Positions 24,677 through 33,227 of a stretch of DNA of 64,000 nt are shown one piece after another. The position numbers and the translations under genes were made by a program. The notes beneath the pieces are model-generated. The model had not been told where the DNA came from. It saw nothing but the letters and a program-made list of their open reading frames with translations, and ran no database searches. Source of the stretch: Actinomyces sp. Marseille-P3109 (GTDB lineage Bacteria; Actinomycetota; Actinomycetes; Actinomycetales; Actinomycetaceae); the NCBI RefSeq assembly GCF_900323545.1, contig NZ_OOHN01000008.1, positions 1,231,144 through 1,295,143 of the forward strand, written 5' to 3'. The stretch's first letter is position 1. Every line of letters starts with the position of its first letter.

Positions 24677-26349
24677 GTGCTCTCCTTGTCGTCCTCGTCC
24701 TTCTTGGCGCCCTTCTCAGGGTCCTTCTCAGTATTCGTTGCCGTCCTCTGGGCGCCGCGCACGGTCCTCAGCAGGCTGCGGTCGGCCAGGTGGATCGCCG
24801 CCAGGACGGTGACGGCAGCCGCGGTGGCTCCCAGCACGGCGGTCAGAACCGCCAGGGTCAGGGAGGCCACGTGGGTGGTTGCCACCCGGACGGCCAGGCC
24901 GGTGGCAAGGGCCACCGGGAGCCCCGTGACGAGGGTCGTCAGAACCGGGCGCAGGACCCGGCCTCCCATGACGCGGGCCAGGACGGCCAGCAGGCTCACC
25001 CCGGCCACCGTCATCCCGACGGTCGTGCCCGCTCCGAGTGCGACGAGGGTGGCTCTGCCGTCCCCGCCCGACGGCGCCATGAGACGCACGCAGGCGGCGG
25101 AGGCCAGCGCCACGGTCAACCAGCCGGCCGCGGTGGCGTGGGCGGCCGGCCGCGAGCGGTCGGCGGCGAAGAGGACCCGGGTGACCTGGTAGATGAGGGC
25201 GTAGCCGATCAGTCCCGGGGCCAGGACGGCCAGGGCCTGTCCCATCCCGTCGACCTGCTTGAAGGAGAAGAAGCGCTCGGCGGCGTCGCTGGCGGCCAGG
25301 AGTATGGCTGTGCCGGCCACGGCGACGGCGGTGACCAGAGCCGTGGAGGTGGCGACCAGAGCGTTGACGACCTCGTCCGCGCTGGAGCTCTTCTGCTGGC
25401 GTGCGTGGGCGTCGAAGGCGGCGGTCAGGCGGGGGTAGAGGACGGTGGCCACGGGGACGGCGAGCACCGCGTAGGGAAGGACGTAGACGGCCTGCGTGTA
25501 CTGGTAGACGGCTGCCGTGCCGGTCTGCCCGCCCCAGCGGGCCAGGGCGAGGACCACCAGGACACTCAGCTGCTGAGCCAGGATCGTCCATACTCCGGCC
25601 CCGCCCAGGCGCAGCGCCCGCCGGGCCTGGGCGCCTCCCAGCCTGAGGGTGGGGCGCAGCCCCAGTCCCAGCTGGTGGACCGGCCACAGCAGCGGCAGGC
25701 TGAGCGCCGCCACCCCGAGGGTGGTCCCCCATCCGAGGACCTGCAGGGCGGGGCCGGAGGCGGTCGCGTCGGCGCCGTCGGCCAGGACTCCGTAGAGGCC
25801 GTAGGTCGCCATGACCACGAGGCTGGAGAGCATGGGGGTCAGGGCGGGCCAGGTGAAGCGGTTGTGGGCCTGGAGGACGCCGGTGAGGACGACCGCCACC
25901 CCGTACATGGGCACCTGGAGGGCGAACATGCGCAGGAAAGACGCGACGAGCTCATGCTGGAGCGCCGGGTCCACGCCCTGGGAGGTGGGGAGGAAGGCGG
26001 CGATCGGGGCGGCGAAGACGATGAGGATCAGGGACAGCGGGGTCAGAACGGCCAGGACCAGGCCGAGCAGCCCGGAGGCGGTGACGGTGACCTCCTCGCG
26101 CCTGCCCGCGGCGATCGGGGCGGCCAGGAGGGGGACAACGGTGGCGGCCAGGACCCCGCCGACGACGACCTCGTAGAGGGTGTTCGGAAGCTGGTTGGCT
26201 GTGGTGTAGGCACCGGCCACCGTGCCGGTGCCGACGGTGGCGGCCTGAACGAGCCAGCGCAGGAAGCCCAGGACACGGGAGACCAGGGTCAGGCCGGCGA
26301 CTCCCCCGGCCACCGAGAGCAGACCGCCGCGGCGTTGCTGCAACGCCAT
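24673..26349 (-). CDS. murJ: MurJ-like lipid II flippase (MviN family)
   Basis: A 558-aa polytopic membrane protein with about 13-14 helices, beginning GLTLVSRVLGFLRWLVQAATVGTG, the MurJ N-terminal signature with its conserved Arg. It belongs to the MOP exporter superfamily and would move lipid-linked peptidoglycan precursor across the membrane. It ends in a charged tail (EKDPEKGAKKDEDDK). It lacks the long kinase-like C-terminus of mycobacterial MviN. Actinobacteria often have more than one homologue, so this may be a paralogue with another lipid-linked cargo. Its start overlaps the upstream gene by 1 nt (TGATG). Confidence 0.82.
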   Translation of the reverse strand: MALQQRRGGLLSVAGGVAGLTLVSRVLGFLRWLVQAATVGTGTVAGAYTTANQLPNTLYEVVVGGVLAATVVPLLAAPIAAGRREEVTVTASGLLGLVLAVLTPLSLILIVFAAPIAAFLPTSQGVDPALQHELVASFLRMFALQVPMYGVAVVLTGVLQAHNRFTWPALTPMLSSLVVMATYGLYGVLADGADATASGPALQVLGWGTTLGVAALSLPLLWPVHQLGLGLRPTLRLGGAQARRALRLGGAGVWTILAQQLSVLVVLALARWGGQTGTAAVYQYTQAVYVLPYAVLAVPVATVLYPRLTAAFDAHARQQKSSSADEVVNALVATSTALVTAVAVAGTAILLAASDAAERFFSFKQVDGMGQALAVLAPGLIGYALIYQVTRVLFAADRSRPAAHATAAGWLTVALASAACVRLMAPSGGDGRATLVALGAGTTVGMTVAGVSLLAVLARVMGGRVLRPVLTTLVTGLPVALATGLAVRVATTHVASLTLAVLTAVLGATAAAVTVLAAIHLADRSLLRTVRGAQRTATNTEKDPEKGAKKDEDDKEST

Positions 26350-27287
26350 CAGGGCCGGCGTCCCAGCCCGTCGAGTGCGGCCAGCACCGGGGTGTCTGCG
26401 ATGACGCGGGAGAAGGAGACCTTCTCACTGATCAGGATGAGGCCCACGCCGCCCAGGGCGGCTCCGGCACGCACCACCGGCCTGGGGTGGCAGGCCAGGG
26501 AGGTTCCCAGCAGGGCGCCGACGGCGTTGGCCCCGGTATCACCCAGCATCGTGTTCTCCAGAAGGTCCTCCGGCAGGGCCGTGAGGCTGACTCCCAGCGT
26601 GCCCGCGGCCAGCAGCCGGGTGGGCTCGCCGTCGGCGCCGGGGGTGGCCAGCAGCGGGGCGCTCACGATGGAGGCGGCCTTGAGGGCCCGGCCGGGTCGC
26701 AGGTCGAGGAGGTTGAGGAGGTTGGCCCAGGAGGCGATGACGACGGCGCTCGAGACGGCGTCGGCGGCGCTCGCGGCCAGGGGGCGCCCGCCGGCGCCTG
26801 CGCTGCGGTGGCGGGCCAGCAGGACGCCGCCGATGAGGGCTCCCGAGCCGATGACGGCGATCTTGAGGACTCCGGTGGTGACACGCCCCTGGGCGAGGGC
26901 GCTCAGGTGACCCTTGAGTCCCTTGGCGGGGGCGTCACCGTCGTGGGCCCCGGCGTCGAGGTCGTCGACCAGTCCGGCGCACCCTCCGGCCGCCGTCGCG
27001 AGGGTGGCGGCGAGCCCCACGCGTGCGCCGCGGCGCGGGGCCGATAAGGCGGGTGCAGACGCGTCGCGCGTGAGCCGACCGACCTCGATCGCAGCCATGA
27101 CGGCCCCGGCCGCGGCCCCGACGCCTCCGCGCAGGCTCACGGTGCGGCCGTGGAAGTTGGTGCGCTCGAGTCCTTGGGCGATGGGCGCCAGGGAGGTGGA
27201 CCAGGACAGGGTGACGCCCGCAGCCTTGATCCCCACCTGCGCCAGGCGTCGGGCGCAGGTGCCTACTCGCGTGATCGTGCCAGCCAT
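26349..27287 (-). CDS. MraY/WecA-like membrane protein, divergent
   Basis: A 312-aa membrane protein with roughly 8-9 helices. Short blocks recall the prenyl-phosphate phosphosugar transferase family: NFHGRTVSL (about 44-52), a DDLDAGAHDGD loop, KGLKGHL, NLLNLLDLRPGRALKA and ENTMLGDTGANAVGALLG, the last being the GD.GA motif. Several catalytic Asp/His positions of true MraY cannot all be matched, so activity is uncertain. It stands directly before murJ, implying a role with lipid-linked glycans. TAGGCT 6 nt before the ATG suggests a leaderless promoter heading MraY-like-murJ-GT. Confidence 0.7.
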   Translation of the reverse strand: MAGTITRVGTCARRLAQVGIKAAGVTLSWSTSLAPIAQGLERTNFHGRTVSLRGGVGAAAGAVMAAIEVGRLTRDASAPALSAPRRGARVGLAATLATAAGGCAGLVDDLDAGAHDGDAPAKGLKGHLSALAQGRVTTGVLKIAVIGSGALIGGVLLARHRSAGAGGRPLAASAADAVSSAVVIASWANLLNLLDLRPGRALKAASIVSAPLLATPGADGEPTRLLAAGTLGVSLTALPEDLLENTMLGDTGANAVGALLGTSLACHPRPVVRAGAALGGVGLILISEKVSFSRVIADTPVLAALDGLGRRP

Positions 27288-27293
27288 GGTCTC

Positions 27294-27299
27294 AGCCTA
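27294..27299 (-). promoter_or_regulatory. -10 element for the MraY-like/murJ transcript
   Basis: TAGGCT on the minus strand ends 6 nt before the ATG at 27287, matching the leaderless spacing seen at other genes in the window. Confidence 0.5.
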
Positions 27300-27394
27300 A
27301 GGCAGACAGTGAGTCGATCGCCGCGGCGGCGCCCCTTGACGAGGCCGAATCCTCTGATCCGCTGGAGCCTCCGCGGCGAGCGGGGCCGCCGGCG

Positions 27395-28324
27395 CTACTT
27401 GGTCACTGGCGGCATGGCGGCGTCGGCGCCCTTGTCGAAGCCGTAGTGGGCGATGGTTCCTGCCTGGGTGGAGGCCAGGGCCAGGGGCGCGGAGACCGAG
27501 GCGGCGACCTGTCCGACGGAGTCGACGGTGGTGACCTTCGCGTCCTCGGAGCGGATGACGGACACGACGTTGTCATCGCCGTCGGCGGATCCGACGACGA
27601 CCGTGGTCGCCCGCGATGCCGTGCCGGCCAGGGCGTTGGCCCAGGCCTTGGGGTCCTGCCCCGGGGAGGCCTCGACCGTGGCCCCCTTGGCGGAGGCGGC
27701 CTGGGGGCGAGGACCGACGACGACGATCATCTCCGCCGGCCCGGTGGGTGTGGAGTCCACGGTGACGAACGGAGTGCCGGAGGTGTCGACGGTCAGCAGG
27801 TCCATGAGGGCGCGGGAGGAGTCGTCGTTGCCGGTGAGCGCCTTGGCGAGCCCCTCCCCCAGGATCCCGTTGGCGTCCTTGGAGCCGGCAGTGCCCAGGT
27901 TGCCCTGGATCTGGCCGGAGAAGGTGGATCGGTAGCTCTCGCGGGACAGGTCCACCCAGGTGGTGGTCAGGCTGACCCGACCGGTGACGGTGGCGCCGGC
28001 GGTCTTGAGCTGGGTGGCGACGGCATCGGCGTCCTCGGCCTTGGCCTCGGGCAGGAGCACCAGGGCGACGTTCTTGGAGGCCAGGGTTCCGGGCAGGAGG
28101 CTGCTAGCGGCCTGGGTGATGTAGGAGTCGCGCTCGTTGACGGCCGTCTCGGTCTGCTCAAGCTTGGTCTGGGTGGCGTTGCGGTCCTCGCGCAGGGCGG
28201 TGACCTGGTCGTTGAGCGCGGTCCCCAGCGAGTTCTGCAGGGGGCCGGCACCCAGCACCACGCCGACGGCGAGGGCCAGGAACACGGAGATGAGCGATAC
28301 CAGGTGATAGCGGAAGTCGATCAT
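27395..28324 (-). CDS. steB: SteB/MctB-like cell-envelope protein
   Basis: A 309-aa protein with an N-terminal signal-anchor (MIDFRYHLVSLISVFLALAVG, 1-25), a coiled coil (about 35-75, rich in Thr, Leu and Glu) and an extracellular alpha/beta domain. This is the MctB/Rv1698 family, called a copper transport protein in mycobacteria; in Corynebacterium the homologue SteB works with SteA at the division site. The adjacent steA upstream (57-nt gap) favours the division-related role. No Cys- or Met-rich copper motif is evident. Confidence 0.85.
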   Translation of the reverse strand: MIDFRYHLVSLISVFLALAVGVVLGAGPLQNSLGTALNDQVTALREDRNATQTKLEQTETAVNERDSYITQAASSLLPGTLASKNVALVLLPEAKAEDADAVATQLKTAGATVTGRVSLTTTWVDLSRESYRSTFSGQIQGNLGTAGSKDANGILGEGLAKALTGNDDSSRALMDLLTVDTSGTPFVTVDSTPTGPAEMIVVVGPRPQAASAKGATVEASPGQDPKAWANALAGTASRATTVVVGSADGDDNVVSVIRSEDAKVTTVDSVGQVAASVSAPLALASTQAGTIAHYGFDKGADAAMPPVTK

Positions 28325-28381
28325 GGTTGAGACCTTGGAGATGACCGTGAGAGGGGCTGCCTCTCGGATGGGCGGGAGTCG

Positions 28382-29587
28382 TTAGACGGTGGGTGAGTTC
28401 GGGGCCAGGCCCACCAGTGAGCGGAAGAAGTTGACGATGTCGTCCCACACGGCGCCGGACAGTCCCAGGAAGGTCTGTCCGCCCGGGGTGGCCATGAGGG
28501 CGATGGCCAGGGCGAAGGTGCCCGACAAAGCCAGGAGCAGCAGCCACCAGCCGGAGATGCGGGTGCGGTAGAGCTGGGAGACACCCTTGGCGTCGATGAG
28601 GCGGCCACCGACCTTGAGCCGGGTCAGGAAGGTCGAGGACATGCCGGCGCGCCCCTTGTCGAGGAACTCCAGCAGGGTGGCGTGCGTCCCCAGGGCGACG
28701 ATGATCTCGGCACCGGCCTCGTCGGCCATGAGCATGGCGATGTCCTCGCTGGTGCCGGTGGCGGCGAAGACGTGGTGGTCAACCTCGAGCTCCTCGACGC
28801 GGGCCAGCCCCGGGGCCCGCCCGTCGCGGTAGGCGTGGACAACGATCTCGGCGCCGCAGGTGAGCGCCTTGTCCGACACGGAGTCCATGTCGCCCACGAT
28901 CATGGCCGGCTTGAATCCGGCCTCCAGGACGGCATCGGCACCACCGTCGACGCCGATGATGACGGGCTTGTACTCGCGGATGTAGGGCTTGAGCGCCTGA
29001 AGGTCCTCCTTGTAGGAGTAGCCGCGCACGACGACCAGGACGTGCTTGCCGCTCATCTGCGTGGACAGCGTGGGCATGCCGACGCCGTTGAGGAGCAGGT
29101 CCCACTCGCCGCGCATGTACTCCATGGTGTTGGCGGCGAAGGCCTCGAGCTGGACGGCCAGCCCCTTCTGGGCCGCCTCCATGGCGTCTGAGACGGTCTC
29201 CTTGGTCTGGACCGAGCCCTCGGCGACGACCTGCTCCTTGCCCTCGATGCGCACGGTGCCGTCCTCGATGGCGATGCGCTGACCGTCGTGCAGACGCATA
29301 ACGTCGGGGCCCAGGTCGTCCACGAGCAGGATGCCGGCGTCGAGGAGGATTTCCGGCCCGAGGTTCGGGTATCGTCCGGAGATCGACGGGGAGGCGTTGA
29401 GAACCGCGGAGGGACCGCACTCGACCAGCGCCTCAGCGGCCACCCGGTCGATGTCGGTGTGGTCGATGATCGCGATCTCACCGGGCTGGAGGCGCTTGGT
29501 GAGCCTCTTGGTGCGCGCGTCAACACGGACGACGCCGCTGGGCTGCTCGGAGACGGACGCAGGCTTCCTGCGGAAGGGATTCCTCAC
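28382..29587 (-). CDS. steA: SteA, cytokinesis-associated thiamin-pyrophosphokinase-fold protein
   Basis: A 401-aa protein. The central domain has the pyrophosphokinase-like IGVDGGADAVLEAGFKP (about 216-232) and IVGDMDSVSD motifs; the C-terminus has one membrane helix (about 346-368) and an extracellular tail. It matches SteA of Corynebacterium (Rv1697 type), a division-septum protein rather than a vitamin enzyme. A GACAAT 7 nt before the GTG suggests that a leaderless promoter may also exist here; its start overlaps the recN stop by 4 nt. Confidence 0.87.
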   Translation of the reverse strand: MRNPFRRKPASVSEQPSGVVRVDARTKRLTKRLQPGEIAIIDHTDIDRVAAEALVECGPSAVLNASPSISGRYPNLGPEILLDAGILLVDDLGPDVMRLHDGQRIAIEDGTVRIEGKEQVVAEGSVQTKETVSDAMEAAQKGLAVQLEAFAANTMEYMRGEWDLLLNGVGMPTLSTQMSGKHVLVVVRGYSYKEDLQALKPYIREYKPVIIGVDGGADAVLEAGFKPAMIVGDMDSVSDKALTCGAEIVVHAYRDGRAPGLARVEELEVDHHVFAATGTSEDIAMLMADEAGAEIIVALGTHATLLEFLDKGRAGMSSTFLTRLKVGGRLIDAKGVSQLYRTRISGWWLLLLALSGTFALAIALMATPGGQTFLGLSGAVWDDIVNFFRSLVGLAPNSPTV

Positions 29588-31290
29588 GGCCCGGATTGTC
29601 CCACGACTGCTTCCTGGAGAAGCTCAGCGGCGTGCCGGACCGCGGCGTGAGAGTCCTCGTGGCCTGACAGCATTCTGGCCAGCTCGCGTTCTCTCTCCTG
29701 GCCTTCGACGACGAAGACCTGCGTGCGGGTGCGTCCCGACTCGAACTTTCTCACATCCTCCCGGGGCTCCTCAGGGGCCTCCCAGAGAGTGGGGTCGGGT
29801 GTGGAGCCGGCGGGGGCCTCCGTCTGGGGACCCGGGTCAGCGACCGTCTCCTTGCGCACCACGAGGTGGGTGTCCGCCCAGGCGGCCACCTGGGCCAGGT
29901 GCGTGACCACGACGACCTGGTGGTGACGCGCCAGGCGCGCCAGGCGCCGGCCGATCTCCCTGGCGGCGCGGCCGCCTCCGCACGCCCGTCGACCCACACC
30001 CGCACCCTCGTCTTCGATGAGATCGACGCCGGTGGGCCCGGGCTCGTTGAGCCGGTTCAGCGCGACGACGAGCCGCGCCCCCTTCATCTCCAGGCCCTCC
30101 AGCTCGGCGGTAACAGCCTGCTCCAGGTGCTCGGCGAGCAGCCGGCGCGCCCGGCTCAGCTCGTCGCCGGCGTCGGCCAGCTCCTCCTCCGCCGTGGCCA
30201 GCCGCTCGGCCAGGACGGTGGCGGTGTCCTGGGGGCCATCGAGCTCGGCCAGGCGCGCGGCGGCGCGCTCGCTCCAGGCCAGGAGGGCGTCGACGTCGTC
30301 GATCTGCTCCTGGGGCCCACCGATCTCCCGGCAGGCACGCGCCAGCTCGCCACGGCGGTCCTGGACGTGGGCGAGGCGGGCCGGGTCGGCGCTCAAGGAG
30401 GACAGGTACTCGCTCAACTCGGCGGCGATGTCGGCTGCGTCGATGCCCAGGCGCTGGGTGCGCGCGGCCAGCTCGGCCAGGGCGGGGTCGCGCTCGGACT
30501 CGGCCATGAGGCTGCGCTGCGCGTAGGCGATGAGTGAGACGACGTCGGGTGTCTGGCCGGTGGCGGACTCCTCGCCGCTCAGGGCGGTGCTGGCCCCGGT
30601 GGCGGCCCTGCGCAGGTCCTCGGCGTGGTCGAGCCGTTCGGCCTCTGCTGTCAGGTCCCGGTCCTCGCCGCTGCGGGGGTCGAGCTCTGCTAGGGCCTCG
30701 AGCCAGGTGCGCAGCTGCGCGACCTCGGCGTCCCGGGCCTGGGCCGAGGCCTGCCACTCCTCGAGCGCCTGGGCGGCCTGCCTGCGCGCCTGGTAGGCCT
30801 GGGAGTAGCGACGGCACAGGGCGGCATGCTCGGCCCCGCCCAGGGAGTCCAGGGCGGCGCGTTGGGCGGCGGCCGAACGCAGCCGCAGCTGGTCGGCCTG
30901 GCCGTGGACGGAGACCAGTCGGCCTCCCACCTCGCTGAGAACCGAGGCCGGAACGGATCGTCCTCCCAGGTAGGCGCGGGAGCGGCCGGTGGAGGGGACG
31001 GTGCGCGAGGCCAGGAGGAGGTCGTCGTCGAGGTCGGCCCCGGCCTCGAGGGCGCGGGCGGCGGCGCGCGAGTCGGGGTCGACGAGGAAGGCGCCCTCGA
31101 CCAGGCTGCGCTCGGAGCCCGTGCGCACGATGGTGGTCTCGGCGCGCTGGCCCAGCAGCAGCCCCAGGGAGGTCAGCACCATCGTCTTACCGGCGCCGGT
31201 CTCACCGGTCAGGGCGGTCAGGCCGCGGCTGAGGGGGAGATCGGCCTCCTCAATGACACCGAGGTCCTCGATGTGCAGGGACTCGATCAC
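29584..31290 (-). CDS. recN: RecN-like DNA repair ATPase, internally rearranged
   Basis: A 568-aa SMC-like protein with intact N-terminal Walker A (GETGAGKT, about 30-37), long coiled-coil arms and C-terminal VVVVTHLAQVAAWAD. The part that should hold the ABC signature (SGGELSR-like) is absent, and in its place the minus strand reads GVDLIEDEGAGVGRRACGGG. The opposite strand at 30005-30034 reads LVFDEIDAG, which is the RecN Walker B/D-loop. So a segment of about 65 bp (29968-30034) is inverted and the preceding part is lost, in frame. If real, the ATPase should be inactive. The GTG at 31290 overlaps the nadK stop (GTGA). Confidence 0.8.
   Translation of the reverse strand: MIESLHIEDLGVIEEADLPLSRGLTALTGETGAGKTMVLTSLGLLLGQRAETTIVRTGSERSLVEGAFLVDPDSRAAARALEAGADLDDDLLLASRTVPSTGRSRAYLGGRSVPASVLSEVGGRLVSVHGQADQLRLRSAAAQRAALDSLGGAEHAALCRRYSQAYQARRQAAQALEEWQASAQARDAEVAQLRTWLEALAELDPRSGEDRDLTAEAERLDHAEDLRRAATGASTALSGEESATGQTPDVVSLIAYAQRSLMAESERDPALAELAARTQRLGIDAADIAAELSEYLSSLSADPARLAHVQDRRGELARACREIGGPQEQIDDVDALLAWSERAAARLAELDGPQDTATVLAERLATAEEELADAGDELSRARRLLAEHLEQAVTAELEGLEMKGARLVVALNRLNEPGPTGVDLIEDEGAGVGRRACGGGRAAREIGRRLARLARHHQVVVVTHLAQVAAWADTHLVVRKETVADPGPQTEAPAGSTPDPTLWEAPEEPREDVRKFESGRTRTQVFVVEGQERERELARMLSGHEDSHAAVRHAAELLQEAVVGQSGP
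29968..30034 (+). other. Inverted recN Walker B segment
   Basis: Read on the plus strand, this segment encodes ASARPSTHTRTLVFDEIDAGG, i.e. the region of RecN that should be encoded on the minus strand. At its edges, the minus strand shows CACCGGCGTCGA (continuing from PTGVD) and GGCGGCCGC (continuing into GGRAAREIG); both are inverted homologies that could have joined the ends. Confidence 0.65.
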
Positions 31291-32357
31291 GTCATCCCTC
31301 CCGAGAGGGCCTGCTGGGCAGCTGCCTCGGCCGGATGGTCGGCAGGCCCGTCCGTGGTCCCATCCGCAGGGGTGTCCGCGACCGGCTCGCTTTCGTCGGC
31401 GGAGGATGAGGCCCTCCAACCCTCCACGGGCAGGTCGAACTTGCGCACCAGGCGGCTGGCGAAGGGGGCCTCGTTGAACCGGGCCAGGCGTACCGGGCGC
31501 TCCGCCCGGCTGACGCGGATCCTGGCGCCGACGGGCACGTCCAGGCTGCGCCTGCCATCGCACCAGATCTCGGCGCCTCCGAAGCCCGCTCTCTGGACGA
31601 CGACCTCCATGCACGAGTCGGGCCCCAGGACCAAGGGGCGGGTGAACAGGGCGTGCGCGGCCACCGGCACCAGGAGGAGGGCCTCGACCTCGGGCCAGAT
31701 GACGGGGCCGCCGCAGGAGAAGGCGTAGGCGGTCGAGCCGGTGGGCGTGGACATGATGAGGCCGTCGCAGCCGAAGGAGGAGACGGCCTGGCCGTCCACA
31801 CCGATGGCGACCTCCAGCATGCGGGCGCGGTCCCGCTTCTCCAGGGCCGCCTCGTTGAGGGCCCACTCGCGGGTGACCGTCCCGTCCGGGGAGACGACCT
31901 CCACGTTCAGGGTAGTGCGGGTCTCGACCGTGTAGCGGCCCGCGACGAGGTCGGCAACGACCTGCTCGATGCCGTCGGGGTCGGCCTCGGCCAGGAAGCC
32001 GACATGCCCGGTGTTGATGCCCACCAGGGGGATGTCGCGTTCGCGGGCGATCTCGAAGGCACGCAGGATCGTGCCGTCACCACCGAGCACGAGTACAAGG
32101 TCGACGTGGTCGGTGCACTCCGGTCCGACGGGCTCGACGCCGTGGGCGCGCAGCGCGGCCGAGGCCCGGGCCACGGCTGAGGCCGTGGGGGCGCTGGGCC
32201 GAGGGACGGGCACCGGCTTGTCATTGAGGTCGCGCTGCAGGAGCATGACGCGCGAGATCCTCCGGTGGTGCGGTTCCGTCGCCGGCTGCTCCGGGGGCTC
32301 GGGGCAGCCGGCGGGCTTGACGCTGCTCACGGCGCCTGTGGGGCTCAGCTTGCTCAT
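31287..32357 (-). CDS. nadK: NAD kinase
   Basis: A 356-aa enzyme that phosphorylates NAD to NADP. GGDGT (92-96) is the catalytic motif, with TPTGSTAYAFSCGGP (NAD-binding) and the C-terminal PVGARIRVSRAERPVRLARF. An N-terminal extension of about 35 residues and a C-terminal acidic tail (about 318-356) exceed the usual core. The ATG overlaps the tlyA stop (ATGA) and supports the long N-terminus. Corresponds to Rv1695 in the mycobacterial gene order. Confidence 0.95.
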   Translation of the reverse strand: MSKLSPTGAVSSVKPAGCPEPPEQPATEPHHRRISRVMLLQRDLNDKPVPVPRPSAPTASAVARASAALRAHGVEPVGPECTDHVDLVLVLGGDGTILRAFEIARERDIPLVGINTGHVGFLAEADPDGIEQVVADLVAGRYTVETRTTLNVEVVSPDGTVTREWALNEAALEKRDRARMLEVAIGVDGQAVSSFGCDGLIMSTPTGSTAYAFSCGGPVIWPEVEALLLVPVAAHALFTRPLVLGPDSCMEVVVQRAGFGGAEIWCDGRRSLDVPVGARIRVSRAERPVRLARFNEAPFASRLVRKFDLPVEGWRASSSADESEPVADTPADGTTDGPADHPAEAAAQQALSGGMT

Positions 32358-33226
32358 GGTTGGGTCCTTGCTCTGCTTCGTCGGGAGCTGTTTGCAGCGG
32401 GGCCTTCGGCGACGGCGCGCTCGACCTGGGCGCGCAGCTCACCGCCGCGCAGGTCCTCAGGGCTCCCGGCGCGGGAGGCGTGCATGTTCAGGAAGTACTC
32501 GACGTTACCAGCGGGACCGGGCAACGGTGAGGCGGCGACGGCGTCGACACCCACTCCCAGCGTGTGCGCGTGCTCGGCCACGGCCAGGACGGTCTCCACG
32601 TGGAGCTGCGGGTCGCGCACCACTCCCCCGTGCCCGATCCGGTCCTTGCCCACCTCGAACTGGGGCTTGACCATGAGCAGGAGGTCGGCGTCGTCGGCCG
32701 CGGCGCGCAGCAGTGGCTCGAGGACCAGGGTGAGGGAGATGAAGGACAGGTCACCCACCACCAGGTCGGGGGCCGGGGCAACGGCGGCCGGGTCGAGGGT
32801 TCGGATGTTGGTGCGGTCCAGGGCGGTGACACGTGGGTCGGAGCGCAGGGACCAGGCCAACTGGCCGTAGCCGACGTCGACGGCGACGACGTGCTCGGCA
32901 CCGCGGCGCAGGAGGACGTCGGTGAAGCCTCCTGTGGAGGCTCCCGCATCCAGGCAGCGGCGGCCGTCGATACGAGGCGCCAGGCCGCGTTCCCCCAAGA
33001 CGTCCAGGGCGCCTGCGAGCTTGTGGGCGCCACGTGAGACATAGTCGTCTCCGCAAGGAGTGAGGACCTCGATGGCATGGGCGGGGTTGACCTGGCGGGC
33101 CGGCTTGGTGACCACCACGCCGTCAAGAGTGACGTGGCCGTCGGTGATGAGCGCGGCGGCGTGGGTGCGGGAGCGTGCCAGTCCACGGCGTACGAGCTCG
33201 GAGTCGATGCGGATGAGGCGGGCCAT
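32354..33226 (-). CDS. tlyA: TlyA-family rRNA 2'-O-methyltransferase
   Basis: A 290-aa protein: an N-terminal S4 RNA-binding domain (1-60, RIDSELVRRGLARSRTHAAALI) followed by an FtsJ-like methyltransferase domain with CLDAGASTGGFTDVLL (about 91-106). TlyA of mycobacteria methylates a cytidine in 16S and one in 23S rRNA and its loss causes capreomycin resistance. The ATG at 33226 begins at the S4 domain, 1 nt after the upstream small gene; the longer frame overlaps that gene. Confidence 0.93.
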   Translation of the reverse strand: MARLIRIDSELVRRGLARSRTHAAALITDGHVTLDGVVVTKPARQVNPAHAIEVLTPCGDDYVSRGAHKLAGALDVLGERGLAPRIDGRRCLDAGASTGGFTDVLLRRGAEHVVAVDVGYGQLAWSLRSDPRVTALDRTNIRTLDPAAVAPAPDLVVGDLSFISLTLVLEPLLRAAADDADLLLMVKPQFEVGKDRIGHGGVVRDPQLHVETVLAVAEHAHTLGVGVDAVAASPLPGPAGNVEYFLNMHASRAGSPEDLRGGELRAQVERAVAEGPAANSSRRSRARTQP

Positions 33227-33227
33227 G

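Noticed and set aside
24790-26910. A 706-codon plus-strand open frame
   Set aside because: It is antisense to murJ and the MraY-like gene, has Gly/Asp/Gln-rich composition typical of high-GC shadow frames and no family motif.
28382-29587. Annotation of SteA as thiamin pyrophosphokinase
   Set aside because: The long N-terminal domain, C-terminal TM helix and steB neighbour fit the division protein, not the vitamin enzyme.
31291-31866. N-terminal extension of the recN frame
   Set aside because: It is shadow sequence over nadK with Arg/Pro/Gly-rich composition; RecN begins at the GTG coupled to the nadK stop.
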